The notes under the pieces: generated by a model
The model's database searches: none
What the model saw: the letters and a program-made list of their open reading frames with translations, nothing else
What the model was told of the DNA's origin: nothing
From: Flavobacterium sp. UMI-01
GTDB taxonomy: Bacteria; Bacteroidota; Bacteroidia; Flavobacteriales; Flavobacteriaceae
DNA length: 64,000 nucleotides
Direction of reading: 5' to 3'
Assembly (NCBI RefSeq): GCF_019656315.1
Contig: NZ_BPLU01000026.1
Location: 25,751 to 89,750 of the forward strand
Part shown: positions 33,542 through 43,443 of the stretch, piece by piece
Layout: each line of letters opens with the position of its first letter
Numbering within the stretch: the first letter of the stretch is position 1
Made by a program: the position numbers and the translations under genes

Positions 33542-34792
33542 ATGGCTTATTTATTTACGTCAGAATCTGTGAGCGAAGGACATCCAGATAAGATTGCAGA
33601 CCAAATTTCAGACGCATTAATTGACAACTTTTTAGCGTTTGATGCTAATTCAAAAGTAGCTTGTGAAACATTAGTAACTACAGGTCAAGTAATTTTGGCG
33701 GGTGAAGTTAAATCAGATACTTATCTAGACGTTCAACAAATTACACGCGACGTAATTCGTAAAATTGGTTACACCAAGAGTGAATATATGTTTGAAGCCA
33801 ATTCCTGCGGTATCTTATCAGCCATTCACGAGCAATCAGCAGATATTAATCAAGGGGTTGATCGTTCAAAACCCGAAGAACAAGGTGCAGGTGACCAAGG
33901 AATGATGTTTGGGTATGCTACAAATGAAACTGACAATTATATGCCATTGGCACTTGATTTGTCTCACAAATTGCTACAAGAATTAGCTGCACTAAGACGT
34001 GAAAACAACGAAATTACGTATTTGCGTCCTGACGCTAAATCTCAAGTAACTTTAGAATATAGTGATGACAATGTACCCGTTCGCATTGATGCCATTGTAA
34101 TTTCTACACAACACGACGATTTTGACACTGAGGAAGCCATGCTTGCTAAAATCAAAAAAGACATTGTTGAGATTTTGATTCCAAGAATCATTGCTAAAAA
34201 CCCAAAACATGCCCATTTGTTTAACGATAAAATCCAATACCACATTAACCCAACTGGTAAATTTGTAATTGGAGGTCCTCACGGAGATACTGGTTTAACT
34301 GGTAGAAAAATCATCGTGGACACTTACGGTGGTAAAGGAGCTCACGGTGGTGGTGCTTTCTCTGGAAAAGACCCATCTAAAGTAGATAGAAGTGCTGCTT
34401 ATGCAACTCGTCATATTGCTAAAAACTTAGTAGCTGCAGGAGTTGCTGACGAAATTTTAGTTCAAGTATCTTATGCTATTGGGGTTGCACAACCAATGGG
34501 AATTTTCATTAATACGTATGGCAAATCAAAAGTAAACTTAACGGATGGTGAAATCGCTAAAAAAGTTGAAGCTATCTTTGACATGCGTCCTTACTTTATT
34601 GAACAACGTTTAAAATTAAGAAACCCAATTTACAGCGAAACAGCCGCTTACGGACACATGGGACGTACGCCTGAAACTGTTACCAAAACATTCTCAGCTC
34701 CTGGTGGCGAATCTAAAACGGTAACTGTTGAATTGTTTACTTGGGAAAAATTAGATTTTGTTGACCAAGTAAAAGCAGCTTTTGGATTGTAA
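33542..34792 (+). CDS. metK: S-adenosylmethionine synthetase
   Basis: 416 residues: [24 protein letters not shown] at the N-terminus, [12 protein letters not shown], the [21 protein letters not shown] motif, [21 protein letters not shown] (methionine/ATP loop), and [27 protein letters not shown]. Makes SAM from ATP and methionine. ATG at 33542, followed by its own terminator. The upstream riboswitch candidate would close a SAM feedback loop. Confidence 0.97.
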   Translation: MAYLFTSESVSEGHPDKIADQISDALIDNFLAFDANSKVACETLVTTGQVILAGEVKSDTYLDVQQITRDVIRKIGYTKSEYMFEANSCGILSAIHEQSADINQGVDRSKPEEQGAGDQGMMFGYATNETDNYMPLALDLSHKLLQELAALRRENNEITYLRPDAKSQVTLEYSDDNVPVRIDAIVISTQHDDFDTEEAMLAKIKKDIVEILIPRIIAKNPKHAHLFNDKIQYHINPTGKFVIGGPHGDTGLTGRKIIVDTYGGKGAHGGGAFSGKDPSKVDRSAAYATRHIAKNLVAAGVADEILVQVSYAIGVAQPMGIFINTYGKSKVNLTDGEIAKKVEAIFDMRPYFIEQRLKLRNPIYSETAAYGHMGRTPETVTKTFSAPGGESKTVTVELFTWEKLDFVDQVKAAFGL

Positions 34793-34815
34793 TTCAATAA
34801 CGCAAACTATACATT

Positions 34816-34852
34816 AAAAAAACGGCTATCTAAAAAGGTAGCCGTTTTTTTT
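34816..34852 (+). terminator. Terminator of metK
   Basis: Stem AAAAAAACGGCTA (34816-34828) / TAGCCGTTTTTTT (34839-34851), ending in a T run, 24 nt after the stop. Confidence 0.92.
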
Positions 34853-34901
34853 GTAGGACAAACTATCATTTTTTTTTGTTACTTAGTAAAAAAATAAAAC
34901 T

Positions 34902-36671
34902 ATGGTCCGTTTTCCTTCCTTCCAAAAAATTATTGACACCACTCAAAATACCATTATCCGATTTCCATTAGAAACTCTCACTGCAGTTTTAGGAACCATT
35001 ATAGCCATTAGGCTATCAGAGGAAACATACAACAGCCCTATGAACTCTGTTTACACAAAAATTTTATTGTGTTGCTCATTAGGACTGGTATTATTTTTAG
35101 CCCTTAGTTTGTATTTTTCAAAAGAGTTAAAAAACAATATTTTTCGTTTTGGATGGAGTCTTATACTTGGAGGAATCGTAGTCTTATTTGTTTTTAATTT
35201 TTCAGAACCACTAAAACAAAATGAAATTTTTCAGTTTTTAGCTTTAAACTTGGCCTTGCACCTCTTGGTTTCATTTGCGGCTTTTATTCATAAAAAATAC
35301 AGTCCAGATTCCTTTTGGGAATTCAACAAACAACTCTTCCTACGAATATTAACTGCTGGATTATACAGTCTAGTTATTTTCGCTGGATTGTCCTTTGCTT
35401 TGCTAGCGATGCATTTATTGTTTGAGATTGAATTTTACGATAAAATTTATTTGCATTTATTTTTTATTATTTCAGGGATTTTCAACACTTTGTTTTTCTT
35501 AGCAGGTGTACCCGAAATCAATGAAGCTAAAACATCTTTGGTCTTAAATTATCCCATGGGATTAAAAAAATTCACGCAGTATGTGCTTGTACCTCTAATT
35601 AGCATTTACCTTATTATTTTACTTTCGTATGAATTAAAAATTATTATCACGCTTTCCTTACCCATCGGATGGGTTTCGAACTTGATTTTGGTATTTGCTA
35701 TTTTTGGCATTTTATCTTTATTACTAATCCATCCCATTGCCAATGAAGCTGAAAACGTTTGGATTGCCACATTTCACAAATGGTTTTACTTTCTACTAGT
35801 ACCTTTGCTAGGACTATTGTTTTGGGCTATCTTATATCGTATCAACCTATATGGATTTACCCATGAAAGGTATTATGTTTTTGCATTAGCATTATGGCTT
35901 AGTTTACTAACAGCTTACTTTATTTTTAGAAAAAATCCCCAAATTCAATTCATCCCAATAAGCATGTCCATCATTGCAGCGCTTACCATTATGGGGCCTC
36001 AAAGTGCAGATGCAGTTTCCAAAAGAAGTCAGTTGAACAGATTTGAAACTTATATGTTAACTAAAAAAGAAAAACTTAGCTTTAAAGAAGAACAAGATTT
36101 GAGTAGTATTATTAAATTTCTAAATGACAACTATGAAATTGAGATCTTAATCCCTTCAGCTAAAGAGTTAATTCCTTTAATAAAAAAAGACAAACAGGTA
36201 AGTGAATATGACATCATGAAAACATTAGGATACCAATATCGAAGTCAATATGAATCTGAAAACAGAGCTGATAAGAATTTTTATTATTCTTACTACAACA
36301 ATGGCTCGAAACCGATTGAAAACATTCAAGGCTATGATTTGAGTTTTTCTATAGATCAATATCAGAACTTAGATTGCAAAAATTGCATTTCACTTAATGC
36401 CAAACCTTTCTCTATTTCTAGCGAAAAGACTCAATATGGTATTGATTTGATTGTAAATACCGATAAAATCCCTCTTCATATTTTTAATTTCATCAATACA
36501 AATCCTAAATTCAACAAAAACAACGGATTAGAAATAATCAACCAAAAAATAGAAACTGACAAATATAATTTGTTATTGACCTACAAATCAGCAAGTGGTG
36601 AGATCATAAAAAACAAAAAAGTCGTAACGGAATACGCTATTGATATTTTATTAAAAATTAAAACCAACTAG
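34902..36671 (+). CDS. DUF4153 membrane protein
   Basis: 589 residues. About 12 hydrophobic segments fill the first two thirds. KYSPDSFWEFNKQLFLRILTAGLYSLVIFAGLSFALLAMHLLFEI and YPMGLKKFTQYVLVPLISIYLIILLSYELKI are typical of the DUF4153 family. The last third (from about residue 370) is hydrophilic and predicted extracytoplasmic or cytoplasmic. The function of the family is unknown. Monocistronic between two terminators. Confidence 0.8.
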   Translation: MVRFPSFQKIIDTTQNTIIRFPLETLTAVLGTIIAIRLSEETYNSPMNSVYTKILLCCSLGLVLFLALSLYFSKELKNNIFRFGWSLILGGIVVLFVFNFSEPLKQNEIFQFLALNLALHLLVSFAAFIHKKYSPDSFWEFNKQLFLRILTAGLYSLVIFAGLSFALLAMHLLFEIEFYDKIYLHLFFIISGIFNTLFFLAGVPEINEAKTSLVLNYPMGLKKFTQYVLVPLISIYLIILLSYELKIIITLSLPIGWVSNLILVFAIFGILSLLLIHPIANEAENVWIATFHKWFYFLLVPLLGLLFWAILYRINLYGFTHERYYVFALALWLSLLTAYFIFRKNPQIQFIPISMSIIAALTIMGPQSADAVSKRSQLNRFETYMLTKKEKLSFKEEQDLSSIIKFLNDNYEIEILIPSAKELIPLIKKDKQVSEYDIMKTLGYQYRSQYESENRADKNFYYSYYNNGSKPIENIQGYDLSFSIDQYQNLDCKNCISLNAKPFSISSEKTQYGIDLIVNTDKIPLHIFNFINTNPKFNKNNGLEIINQKIETDKYNLLLTYKSASGEIIKNKKVVTEYAIDILLKIKTN

Positions 36672-36676
36672 AAAGC

Positions 36677-36717
36677 AAAAAACAACTATTATTCATTGTA
36701 GAACAATAGTTGTTTTT
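36677..36717. terminator. Bidirectional terminator
   Basis: AAAAAACAACTATT (36677-36690) / AATAGTTGTTTTT (36705-36717), between the convergent DUF4153 and outer membrane protein genes. Confidence 0.88.
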
Positions 36718-36739
36718 ATAAACCTTTTAGGCAGATTAA

Positions 36740-39427
36740 CTACAAATTATACTTCATAGAAAAAATAATATAACGCGGTTGAACCGTGTATTGTGACGTT
36801 CTAGTAGCAAATTCAGTAAAACTATCATCATTAAGCGAAGTAGTGTTCAAAATATTAGTAGCCGATAATTTGTATTCCATTTTGGCATTTTTCTTTTGAT
36901 AAATCAAACTGGCACTCAAGAAATCGTATTCATTTTTAATGGTTCCAGAATCATTTCTATAATTATAAAATTCATATTCAGACACAAAAGAAAACGCTTT
37001 AAGAAAATAGTAATCTAACTTAACTGAAGGTCTATCCGTATAAAAAGTGGTTCCGTTATATTCATTTACCGTATAATTATAACCCAATTCTAAGTTGGGT
37101 AAATTTTTATAATTGGTTGATGCTTTGACAGAATACCTTTGTGTAATGCTTTCGGTTGTAGTAGGTGTGTTATTTTGAAAGTTATTAAACTTAGACCAGT
37201 TTACACTAGCACCAGCACTGGCTTTGTAATTTTTCAAAAATGAACGACCGTAATTCCCTGAAGCAGAAAACGTTTCATCGGCTAAATCCGAATTATAAGG
37301 CATTGATTCTTGATTTACTCCTGAAAAAACAGAGCGATTTTTTACAGCATCTACTTTTTTAGTATAAGAAGCATTAGCAAAAATATTTTCCAAATTATAC
37401 ATGTTGTATTTAAAATAACGTAACGAGTGAACCTGTGAAGTCGCATTTTCTAACGTACGATCTCCTCTAGTAAGACTGTTGTAATTAGAAAAAACATACC
37501 CTTCAACCAACTTATTAATATCTGTAAAATTATTAGTTAAGGAATAATTGTAGGTTAAGCTTTCAGACTTTTTAATTTGGTACAGAGCAAAAACATCTGG
37601 CAACACTCTGTAAAAATTTTGTTGAAAAGCAGTACCTGATTGTTGGTTATTCATATCATAATAATGCAAACTCACCCCTGGATTAAAAGTAAACTTCCCT
37701 GTTAAGATTTTATAATGCAACCCCAAATACACGTCATTAAAAGCATAATTCACACGATTGTTATTTTGAGAGGCATCCAAATCGTTAATCGTTTGATTGT
37801 CTAATATTTGAAAAATACGTGAATTAAAATTTTGATACGAATAGGTTTCACCTAAGGTCAAATTGACATTGCTTTTAGGCGTTAACATATAGTAATAATC
37901 TATTTTGGCATCAATTTTATTGGTTTTCACGAATCGGTCCTGATTTAAATCATTTCGATTTTGCCCCGAAGCATACCCTATCAAATCAAAAGGTTGTGTT
38001 TGTAAATTGGCATTATAAAAAGGATTTTCATCTTGATAAAGATGTTGTGCTTCAAAAGCAAAAATATTTTTATCGTTTAAGGTATAATACAAATTCAAAT
38101 TTTGATTGAACGAGGTAGGGTCTTGCTTTTTACCCGTATAAATATCCTCATCTGTGGAAACTGAATTTACAATGGATTCTCTAAAAAGAGAAGCAACTTC
38201 ATCTTGTTTTGAAAATTTTCCTAAAACATCATAATCAAATTGCAATTTCGTATTAGGCTTGTAGCTGGAACTTAACTTCACCATTCCAAAATTACTTTTT
38301 TGGACTGAAGTTTGTTCACTTTTTTGTTGGTCGCCAGACCTTAAAATAGTCATTTGTGATTTGGTTTCCATTTCGGTTCCAGAGGAAGAAACAATCCCGA
38401 AACCACTTAAATTCCATGCTTTGTTGACGCTATATGAAAAATTAGTCGCACCAAATTTAGTATCGATTTCTTTGGCTCTATTGTTACGTATGGTAGAAAT
38501 TCCTAAATCATTCGAGGACACATCAAAACTACTTCCACCTTTTCGGGATACGCCTCTAAACCCTCCAGTCATCTTAAAATAATCTTGAGTGGTAAGGGGT
38601 AATTCACCAATGTTATTAAAATTAGTAATTACATTTACACTATATTTTGGATTGTAATAAAACAATTTAGGGTTAATCAAATACCGATCTTCCTCATGTC
38701 CCACACCTATTCCAGCAGTCAAATCTCCAAACCAAAAGTTCTTCTTTCCCGATTTTAGCTTGATATTCATGGCAATGTTATCCTGATTATTTTCAACACC
38801 TTTGAGCGCGCCTACTTCACTAAAATTTCGAAGTACCTGTATTTTATCAATCGCATCAGCTGGGATATTTTTGACTCCTAATTTGGTGTCACCATCAAAA
38901 AAGTCCTTTCCTTCGACCATTAATTTAGACACTTTTTTACCTTCTACCTCAACTTCACCATCTTCGTTTACCTCAACGCCTGGTAATTTTTTCAAAACAT
39001 CTTCTAGCTTGCGTTCAGTCCCTGATTTAAAGGAATCCGCATTATAAACAATCGTATCTCCTTTGATCGAAACAGGCATTTCACGGACAATCTCAACACC
39101 TTCGAGTTCAATTCCTCCAGGCTCCAATTCGATGTTTCGAATAATATTTTCGTCAGCTGTAACAATTTCGATTATTTTACTTTTCATCCCCAAATAGCTC
39201 ACATTGATGCTATACGAAGTATTTTTATTTAAAGAAAGACTATATTTTCCTTTTTCATTAGTAATGGCATAGGAATCCATCGCATTGGTATTGTGATTCA
39301 CAGCCATTATGTTAGCCATTTCAAGTGGTTGCCCACCCCCATCTTTAATAATACCTTCCATCCTAATAGATTGCGCCATAGCACTCAAAGAGCATAACAA
39401 TAAAACCACCCAAAGTGTTTTTTTCAT
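36740..39427 (-). CDS. TonB-receptor-like outer membrane beta-barrel protein with carboxypeptidase-regulatory-like domain
   Basis: 895 residues. Signal peptide MKKTLWVVLLLCSLSAMAQ; an N-terminal carboxypeptidase-regulatory-like beta sandwich (MEGIIKDGGGQPLEMANIMAV...NEKGKYSLSL, about 22-105). A plug-like region follows (GDTIVYNADSFKSGTERKLEDVLKKLPGVEVNEDGEVEVEGKKVSKLMVEGKDFF), then a long barrel rich in aromatic, alternating strands ending IIFSMKYNL. Related to TonB-dependent receptors (outer_membrane_beta-barrel family); substrate unknown. Transcribed after a GLPGLI gene, a frequent pair in Bacteroidota. Confidence 0.82.
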   Translation of the reverse strand: MKKTLWVVLLLCSLSAMAQSIRMEGIIKDGGGQPLEMANIMAVNHNTNAMDSYAITNEKGKYSLSLNKNTSYSINVSYLGMKSKIIEIVTADENIIRNIELEPGGIELEGVEIVREMPVSIKGDTIVYNADSFKSGTERKLEDVLKKLPGVEVNEDGEVEVEGKKVSKLMVEGKDFFDGDTKLGVKNIPADAIDKIQVLRNFSEVGALKGVENNQDNIAMNIKLKSGKKNFWFGDLTAGIGVGHEEDRYLINPKLFYYNPKYSVNVITNFNNIGELPLTTQDYFKMTGGFRGVSRKGGSSFDVSSNDLGISTIRNNRAKEIDTKFGATNFSYSVNKAWNLSGFGIVSSSGTEMETKSQMTILRSGDQQKSEQTSVQKSNFGMVKLSSSYKPNTKLQFDYDVLGKFSKQDEVASLFRESIVNSVSTDEDIYTGKKQDPTSFNQNLNLYYTLNDKNIFAFEAQHLYQDENPFYNANLQTQPFDLIGYASGQNRNDLNQDRFVKTNKIDAKIDYYYMLTPKSNVNLTLGETYSYQNFNSRIFQILDNQTINDLDASQNNNRVNYAFNDVYLGLHYKILTGKFTFNPGVSLHYYDMNNQQSGTAFQQNFYRVLPDVFALYQIKKSESLTYNYSLTNNFTDINKLVEGYVFSNYNSLTRGDRTLENATSQVHSLRYFKYNMYNLENIFANASYTKKVDAVKNRSVFSGVNQESMPYNSDLADETFSASGNYGRSFLKNYKASAGASVNWSKFNNFQNNTPTTTESITQRYSVKASTNYKNLPNLELGYNYTVNEYNGTTFYTDRPSVKLDYYFLKAFSFVSEYEFYNYRNDSGTIKNEYDFLSASLIYQKKNAKMEYKLSATNILNTTSLNDDSFTEFATRTSQYTVQPRYIIFSMKYNL

Positions 39428-39474
39428 AAGTTTAAATTTTAAGTAATGTGTTGTCTAATGAACTTATTTTCAGA

Positions 39475-40401
39475 TTAACGTCGTGAACCTCCAGGACCTC
39501 TTCCTCCGCCACCGCCGGGACGCTGATTGGATTCCATAAACTCTTTGGTTTTTTTAACAACTGTTTCGTCATACTCTTTTTGAGAAATAACTTTTCCTGT
39601 TGTGGGAGCTTTGATGGTTGTTTTTTCTTTGGGATTCAATACAATTTTAGAACACAAAATCACCGTCTTACCATCATTAATTTCTAAAATCAAACCTGGC
39701 AACCCCCAATATTTGTCAGGCCCTTGATTCACCGGGATTTCTGGTGTGTACCAAGCGGTAATCACTTTTTCTGTTGGTACAATTAAATTATCTAACAAGT
39801 TTGTTTTTTTATTTTTAGCTTCTTCTTCCGCTTTCTTTTTCTCTTCGTCTGATTTAGGTCTTAATGCATTAAAATCAGGTTCAGAAACCGTAATTACGGC
39901 AGTAGCTTTAAAACAATTATACCCACCAATAACACGGCTTTGCCCTTCCATTTTCCATTGTAGTTTAGGCAACGAATCCTTAACCAAGAATTGTTTCCCC
40001 ATAAATTCCTTATCGATGGTATAGCTTTTTTGTTTCACATTTTTGTAGTACGTACCACCACTTCCCATTAATGAACCCATAAAACGCATTCCTCCACTAC
40101 TGTTTTGTCCGGGAGTTTCTAATTTTTCTTCTTCTTTATAAATGGAAGCGGTTTTGTCAAAATGAAGAATAAATGTTTTCTCAAATAAAGATTTCATTCG
40201 TTCTTCCATTCTTTTTTGCATCTCAGGAGTAACCTCTCTGTTGCCCATCATTCTTTCCTTAAACTCAGCCGAACTGGTTTTTGATTGGTACACGGCCATT
40301 CCCTGAAACTCTTGAGCTTGGACATTAAAAAAAGTTATCCAAGCAAAAGCTATTACTAAAATCTTGTTATTCATCTTGAAGTTATTTATTTTATTTTTCA
40401 T
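39475..40401 (-). CDS. GLPGLI family protein
   Basis: Up to 308 residues with signal peptide ending NVQAQ. FQGMAVYQSKTSSAEF at the mature N-terminus and the diagnostic WGLPGLILEINDGKTVI (about 240-256) define the GLPGLI family. A Lys/Glu-rich stretch (DEEKKKAEEEAKNKKTN) and a Gly/Arg-rich end (RPGGGGGRGPGG) flank it. A second ATG at 40374 (MNNKILVIAFAW) gives a shorter, more typical signal peptide and may be the true start. The role is unknown; the neighbouring barrel gene suggests an outer-envelope partnership. Confidence 0.85.
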   Translation of the reverse strand: MKNKINNFKMNNKILVIAFAWITFFNVQAQEFQGMAVYQSKTSSAEFKERMMGNREVTPEMQKRMEERMKSLFEKTFILHFDKTASIYKEEEKLETPGQNSSGGMRFMGSLMGSGGTYYKNVKQKSYTIDKEFMGKQFLVKDSLPKLQWKMEGQSRVIGGYNCFKATAVITVSEPDFNALRPKSDEEKKKAEEEAKNKKTNLLDNLIVPTEKVITAWYTPEIPVNQGPDKYWGLPGLILEINDGKTVILCSKIVLNPKEKTTIKAPTTGKVISQKEYDETVVKKTKEFMESNQRPGGGGGRGPGGSRR

Positions 40402-40458
40402 TTATTTCTATCCTTATTTACTATTTCTTATGTACCCTTTTTTGTAATTTGCAGCCTT

Positions 40459-41250
40459 ATGAAAAAGATCCTTTTTGTATTCTTATTTTTAATATCGCTA
40501 AAAATAATCGCCCAAGACAAAAAAATTCTGGCTATCAAAATCAATGTAGTGGCTACTCACGACAAAGAGTTTGTAGGCAGAGACCCTTATGGGTACCATT
40601 ATTTTACTAACAATGGCGTTCTTTATAAAATTAAAGGTCTAGAACATTGGGAATACAAAAACATTTCCCTAGGTTCCATGACCAAAATTGACCTTAACAA
40701 CCCGCTTCAAATTGTTCTTTTTTATGATAATTTCAACACCGTTATTCTTTTGGACAACCAATTGAATGAAACACAAAAAATCAATTTTTCTGAAAATCCT
40801 AATCCCATTATTGTTTCCGCTGCTGGCAATGCCGCTCAGAACAAATTATGGCTTTACAACCGCCTAAATCAACAAATAGGATTTTATGATTATTTGAAGG
40901 ATACCTATCGTACCATCTCCACACCCCTAACAGCTCCACTATTGTTTTATCAAACAGACTTTAATCATTTCTATTGGATAGACGACAAAAAAAATGCTTT
41001 CGTGTGTTCTATTTATGGAAAAATTTCAAATTTGGAAATCCCAACTGATTTTGATTGGATTACCTTTATCAATACCGAACAATATCTTTATACCAAAGAC
41101 TACAAATTGTTTCTGGTCAATAGTGCAGTTCATGAAAAATATGAAATCGAAATTTTAGAAAAAACCTTTGAAAAATGCTATTACAAAGACCAAATTTTAT
41201 CTATTTTTACAACAAAAGGAATTACAAATTATAAAATCATAACACCGTAA
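40459..41250 (+). CDS. Secreted protein of unknown function
   Basis: 263 residues: signal peptide MKKILFVFLFLISLKIIAQ, then beta-rich repeats such as DKEFVGRDPYGYHYFTNNGVLYKI, NKLWLYNRLNQQIGFYDYL and TEQYLYTKDYKLFLVN. These look like blades of a beta-propeller. No named domain recognised. Its stop codon overlaps the ATG of the deoxynucleoside kinase gene by one base (TAATG), implying translational coupling. Confidence 0.65.
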   Translation: MKKILFVFLFLISLKIIAQDKKILAIKINVVATHDKEFVGRDPYGYHYFTNNGVLYKIKGLEHWEYKNISLGSMTKIDLNNPLQIVLFYDNFNTVILLDNQLNETQKINFSENPNPIIVSAAGNAAQNKLWLYNRLNQQIGFYDYLKDTYRTISTPLTAPLLFYQTDFNHFYWIDDKKNAFVCSIYGKISNLEIPTDFDWITFINTEQYLYTKDYKLFLVNSAVHEKYEIEILEKTFEKCYYKDQILSIFTTKGITNYKIITP

Positions 41251-41864
41251 TGCACATAGCAGTAGCAGGAAATATAGGCTCAGGAAAAACAACGCTAACT
41301 CAATTATTATCCAAACATTTCAAATGGGAACCTCATTACGAAGATGTAGTTGACAATCCTTACCTAGACGATTTTTACCATCAAATGGAACGTTGGTCTT
41401 TTAATTTGCAAATTTATTTCTTGAATAGTCGATTTCGCCAAGTCAAACAAATTCGCGAAAGCGGAAAAAAAGTGATTCAAGATCGTACAATTTACGAAGA
41501 CGCACATATTTTTGCTCCCAATTTATTTGCTATGGGATTGATGACGCATCGTGACTTTGACAATTATTCTTCTTTATTTGAATTAATGGAATCTACGGTT
41601 AAAGCTCCTGACTTATTGATTTATTTACGAAGTTCCATTCCTAACTTAGTAGGTCAAATCCACAAAAGAGGACGCGAATATGAAACCTCCATTTCTATTG
41701 ATTATTTGAGTCGTTTAAACGAACGTTACGAAGCTTGGATTCATACCTATGACAGGGGTAAATTACTCATCATTGATGTGGACAAAATCAATTTTGTGGA
41801 CAACCCTGAAGACCTTGGAAACATCATCACCAAAATTGACGCCGAATTGAACGGATTATTTTAA
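41250..41864 (+). CDS. Deoxynucleoside kinase
   Basis: 204 residues. P-loop VAGNIGSGKTTLTQLLSKHF, EPHYEDVVDNPYLDDFY, the IQDRTIYEDAHIFA motif (corresponding to the DRS/ERS motif of dNKs), and the lid region HKRGREYETSISIDYLSRLNERYEAWI. Phosphorylates deoxynucleosides for salvage; whether dA, dG or dC is preferred cannot be said. Coupled to the secreted-protein gene upstream and followed by a terminator. Confidence 0.9.
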   Translation: MHIAVAGNIGSGKTTLTQLLSKHFKWEPHYEDVVDNPYLDDFYHQMERWSFNLQIYFLNSRFRQVKQIRESGKKVIQDRTIYEDAHIFAPNLFAMGLMTHRDFDNYSSLFELMESTVKAPDLLIYLRSSIPNLVGQIHKRGREYETSISIDYLSRLNERYEAWIHTYDRGKLLIIDVDKINFVDNPEDLGNIITKIDAELNGLF

Positions 41865-41886
41865 TATTTACATATATAACTACACC

Positions 41887-41914
41887 AATGCCTCTCAATC
41901 TTGAGGCATTTTTT
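41887..41914 (+). terminator. Terminator of the deoxynucleoside kinase gene
   Basis: AATGCCTC (41887-41894) / GAGGCATT (41903-41910), then a T run. Confidence 0.85.
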
Positions 41915-41988
41915 ATTACCTTTATATAGCTTATCTGCCCACAGATTTACCATTTGAGAATACCATTATTCACAAAAAATCTGATATC

Positions 41989-42396
41989 ATGAAGGGCAAA
42001 AAACACCAACAACAACTCATTTGTCTTTTATTGACAATTGTAATCGTATTTCAAAGTTGCACCGTTTATAAAAAAACACCTGTAAGTTTGAATGACGCAA
42101 TGAACTCCAATGGCAAAGCAGTAATCACAACCACAGCAAATGTTAAAAACAAATATTCTCAAATCTTATTACTTGAGGGAAATTATTATGGAATTGTAAA
42201 AACTAACAAAGGGGAAAGCAAAGTACTTTTAATCGAAAATGAAATCAAAAGCATCCGTGTTCATGATAAAACCGCTTCAACAATTGGCAATATTGCCATT
42301 GTAATAGGCACGGTAGGAGCCGTTTTTTTTATTGTTGCCTTAATTGATTTGGCTAGTATGGATTTTGGCGGCGATTGGGGTAGTGGTGCTTTTTAA
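41989..42396 (+). CDS. Small lipoprotein, unknown function
   Basis: 135 residues; N-terminal hydrophobic stretch ending FQSC gives a lipobox (Cys near residue 24). A small beta-rich middle (YYGIVKTNKGESKVLLIENEIKSIRV) is followed by a hydrophobic helix (IGNIAIVIGTVGAVFFIVALIDL) and a Gly-rich end. No named family recognised. Confidence 0.6.
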   Translation: MKGKKHQQQLICLLLTIVIVFQSCTVYKKTPVSLNDAMNSNGKAVITTTANVKNKYSQILLLEGNYYGIVKTNKGESKVLLIENEIKSIRVHDKTASTIGNIAIVIGTVGAVFFIVALIDLASMDFGGDWGSGAF

Positions 42397-42420
42397 CTCG
42401 TAACACTTTTTAAAAATAAA

Positions 42421-42444
42421 AATGCCTCGTGTGTACGAGGCATT
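42421..42444 (-). terminator. Terminator of the alginate lyase gene
   Basis: AATGCCTCGT (42421-42430) / ACGAGGCATT (42435-42444). The T-rich tail is on the minus strand, about 27 nt beyond the stop of the gene at 42471. Confidence 0.8.
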
Positions 42445-42470
42445 AATTGGATTCACTTGAATCGGTATTC

Positions 42471-43241
42471 TTATTCCCAAGTTAGGCTATTGTAGGTAAG
42501 TTTAGCGGTTCCTTCAGACTGACAATAAACTCCAGTTTTAAAATAATACGCATTATTATAAGACGTACCCCAAGCATCTTCGATTTTAAAAGTACGTTTT
42601 TCTCCATTTACCGTCGCACTAATATATTTGTTCCCCGTAAGTTCTAACGTAATTTCTAACAGCTTACTTGAAGGCAAAGTAGTTGTAAAAGCGCCATTAT
42701 TAGTCAATGAAGTTCCTTTAACAGGCTCCTTATTCACTTTATAATATAAAGTATTCCCGCTAACTGAAATCCTCAAAACTGGCAATGCCGCATTTTGATT
42801 GTGCAATTGCGCTATAGTAACTTCTCCTGATGGCTGACTCACCAAATTAGCACTGATGGTCATTTTTCTTGTGGAAGTTTTATCAAAATTATCAGTTCTT
42901 CTTAGCTCGGTTCTAGTACTGCTCCCCCCATTATTATAGAGGACCATTTTACCACTACTCAAATAGAAAAAATAGGAAGCATACGCTGATAAATCAGTTA
43001 CATCAGCACTCAAATAATCACTTTGCAATTTACATTTTACCAAAGCACTCGAAAAAGCACTACTGGAACTTGGCGCTACATAAGTTTTAGATGTCAAGCC
43101 TGTCGCCTTTTCGATAGAATCATCTGTTGCCGTGGTTACTGGATTCACATCACTTTCATTAGAACACGATACAGTGGTCACTAATGCAGCTAAACAAACA
43201 GCCTGTCTTAAAGACTGTAAAAAAATCATTTTTTTAATCAT
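42471..43241 (-). CDS. Polysaccharide lyase family 7 (alginate lyase-like) lipoprotein
   Basis: 256 residues. Signal ending TTVSC is a lipobox (Cys about 26). The three PL7 motifs are present in order: STRTELR (substrate-binding Arg), QLHNQ (the QIH/QVH catalytic-His motif), and YYFKTGVYCQ (the YFKAGVYNQ motif with the catalytic Tyr). Beta-elimination of alginate is the family activity. QIH-type enzymes often prefer guluronate and QVH-type mannuronate; QLH leaves that open. It is alone rather than in a full alginate utilisation locus. Confidence 0.88.
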   Translation of the reverse strand: MIKKMIFLQSLRQAVCLAALVTTVSCSNESDVNPVTTATDDSIEKATGLTSKTYVAPSSSSAFSSALVKCKLQSDYLSADVTDLSAYASYFFYLSSGKMVLYNNGGSSTRTELRRTDNFDKTSTRKMTISANLVSQPSGEVTIAQLHNQNAALPVLRISVSGNTLYYKVNKEPVKGTSLTNNGAFTTTLPSSKLLEITLELTGNKYISATVNGEKRTFKIEDAWGTSYNNAYYFKTGVYCQSEGTAKLTYNSLTWE

Positions 43242-43244
43242 TAC

Positions 43245-43313
43245 AATTATTGGTTAAGTTAGTTGATTTTTTGGCTACCCATTTTGGTTAACCAATTAGT
43301 TATTACAAACATA
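43245..43313 (-). promoter_or_regulatory. Promoter and candidate operator of the PL7 gene
   Basis: Minus-strand TATGTTTG (43313-43306) matches TAnnTTTG. Just downstream is a perfect 12-bp palindrome TTGGTTAACCAA (43284-43295), with its half-site TTAACCAA repeated near the start codon (about 43258-43251). The location after the transcript start suits a repressor site. Confidence 0.5.
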
Positions 43314-43394
43314 CTATAAAAAAATAAATACACAACATCTTAACACCAAATCGATGAATAATAGAAGGATTGAAGAAAAAATACCAGTTATAAC

Positions 43395-43421
43395 CAAAAA
43401 ACCTCACGATTGTGAGGTTTT
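43395..43421 (-). terminator. Terminator of the membrane pyrophosphatase gene
   Basis: AAAACCTCAC (43398-43407) / GTGAGGTTTT (43412-43421) with a minus-strand T run, about 22 nt past the stop. Confidence 0.85.
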
Positions 43422-43443
43422 AAAAATAGAGCTCATGCTATTT

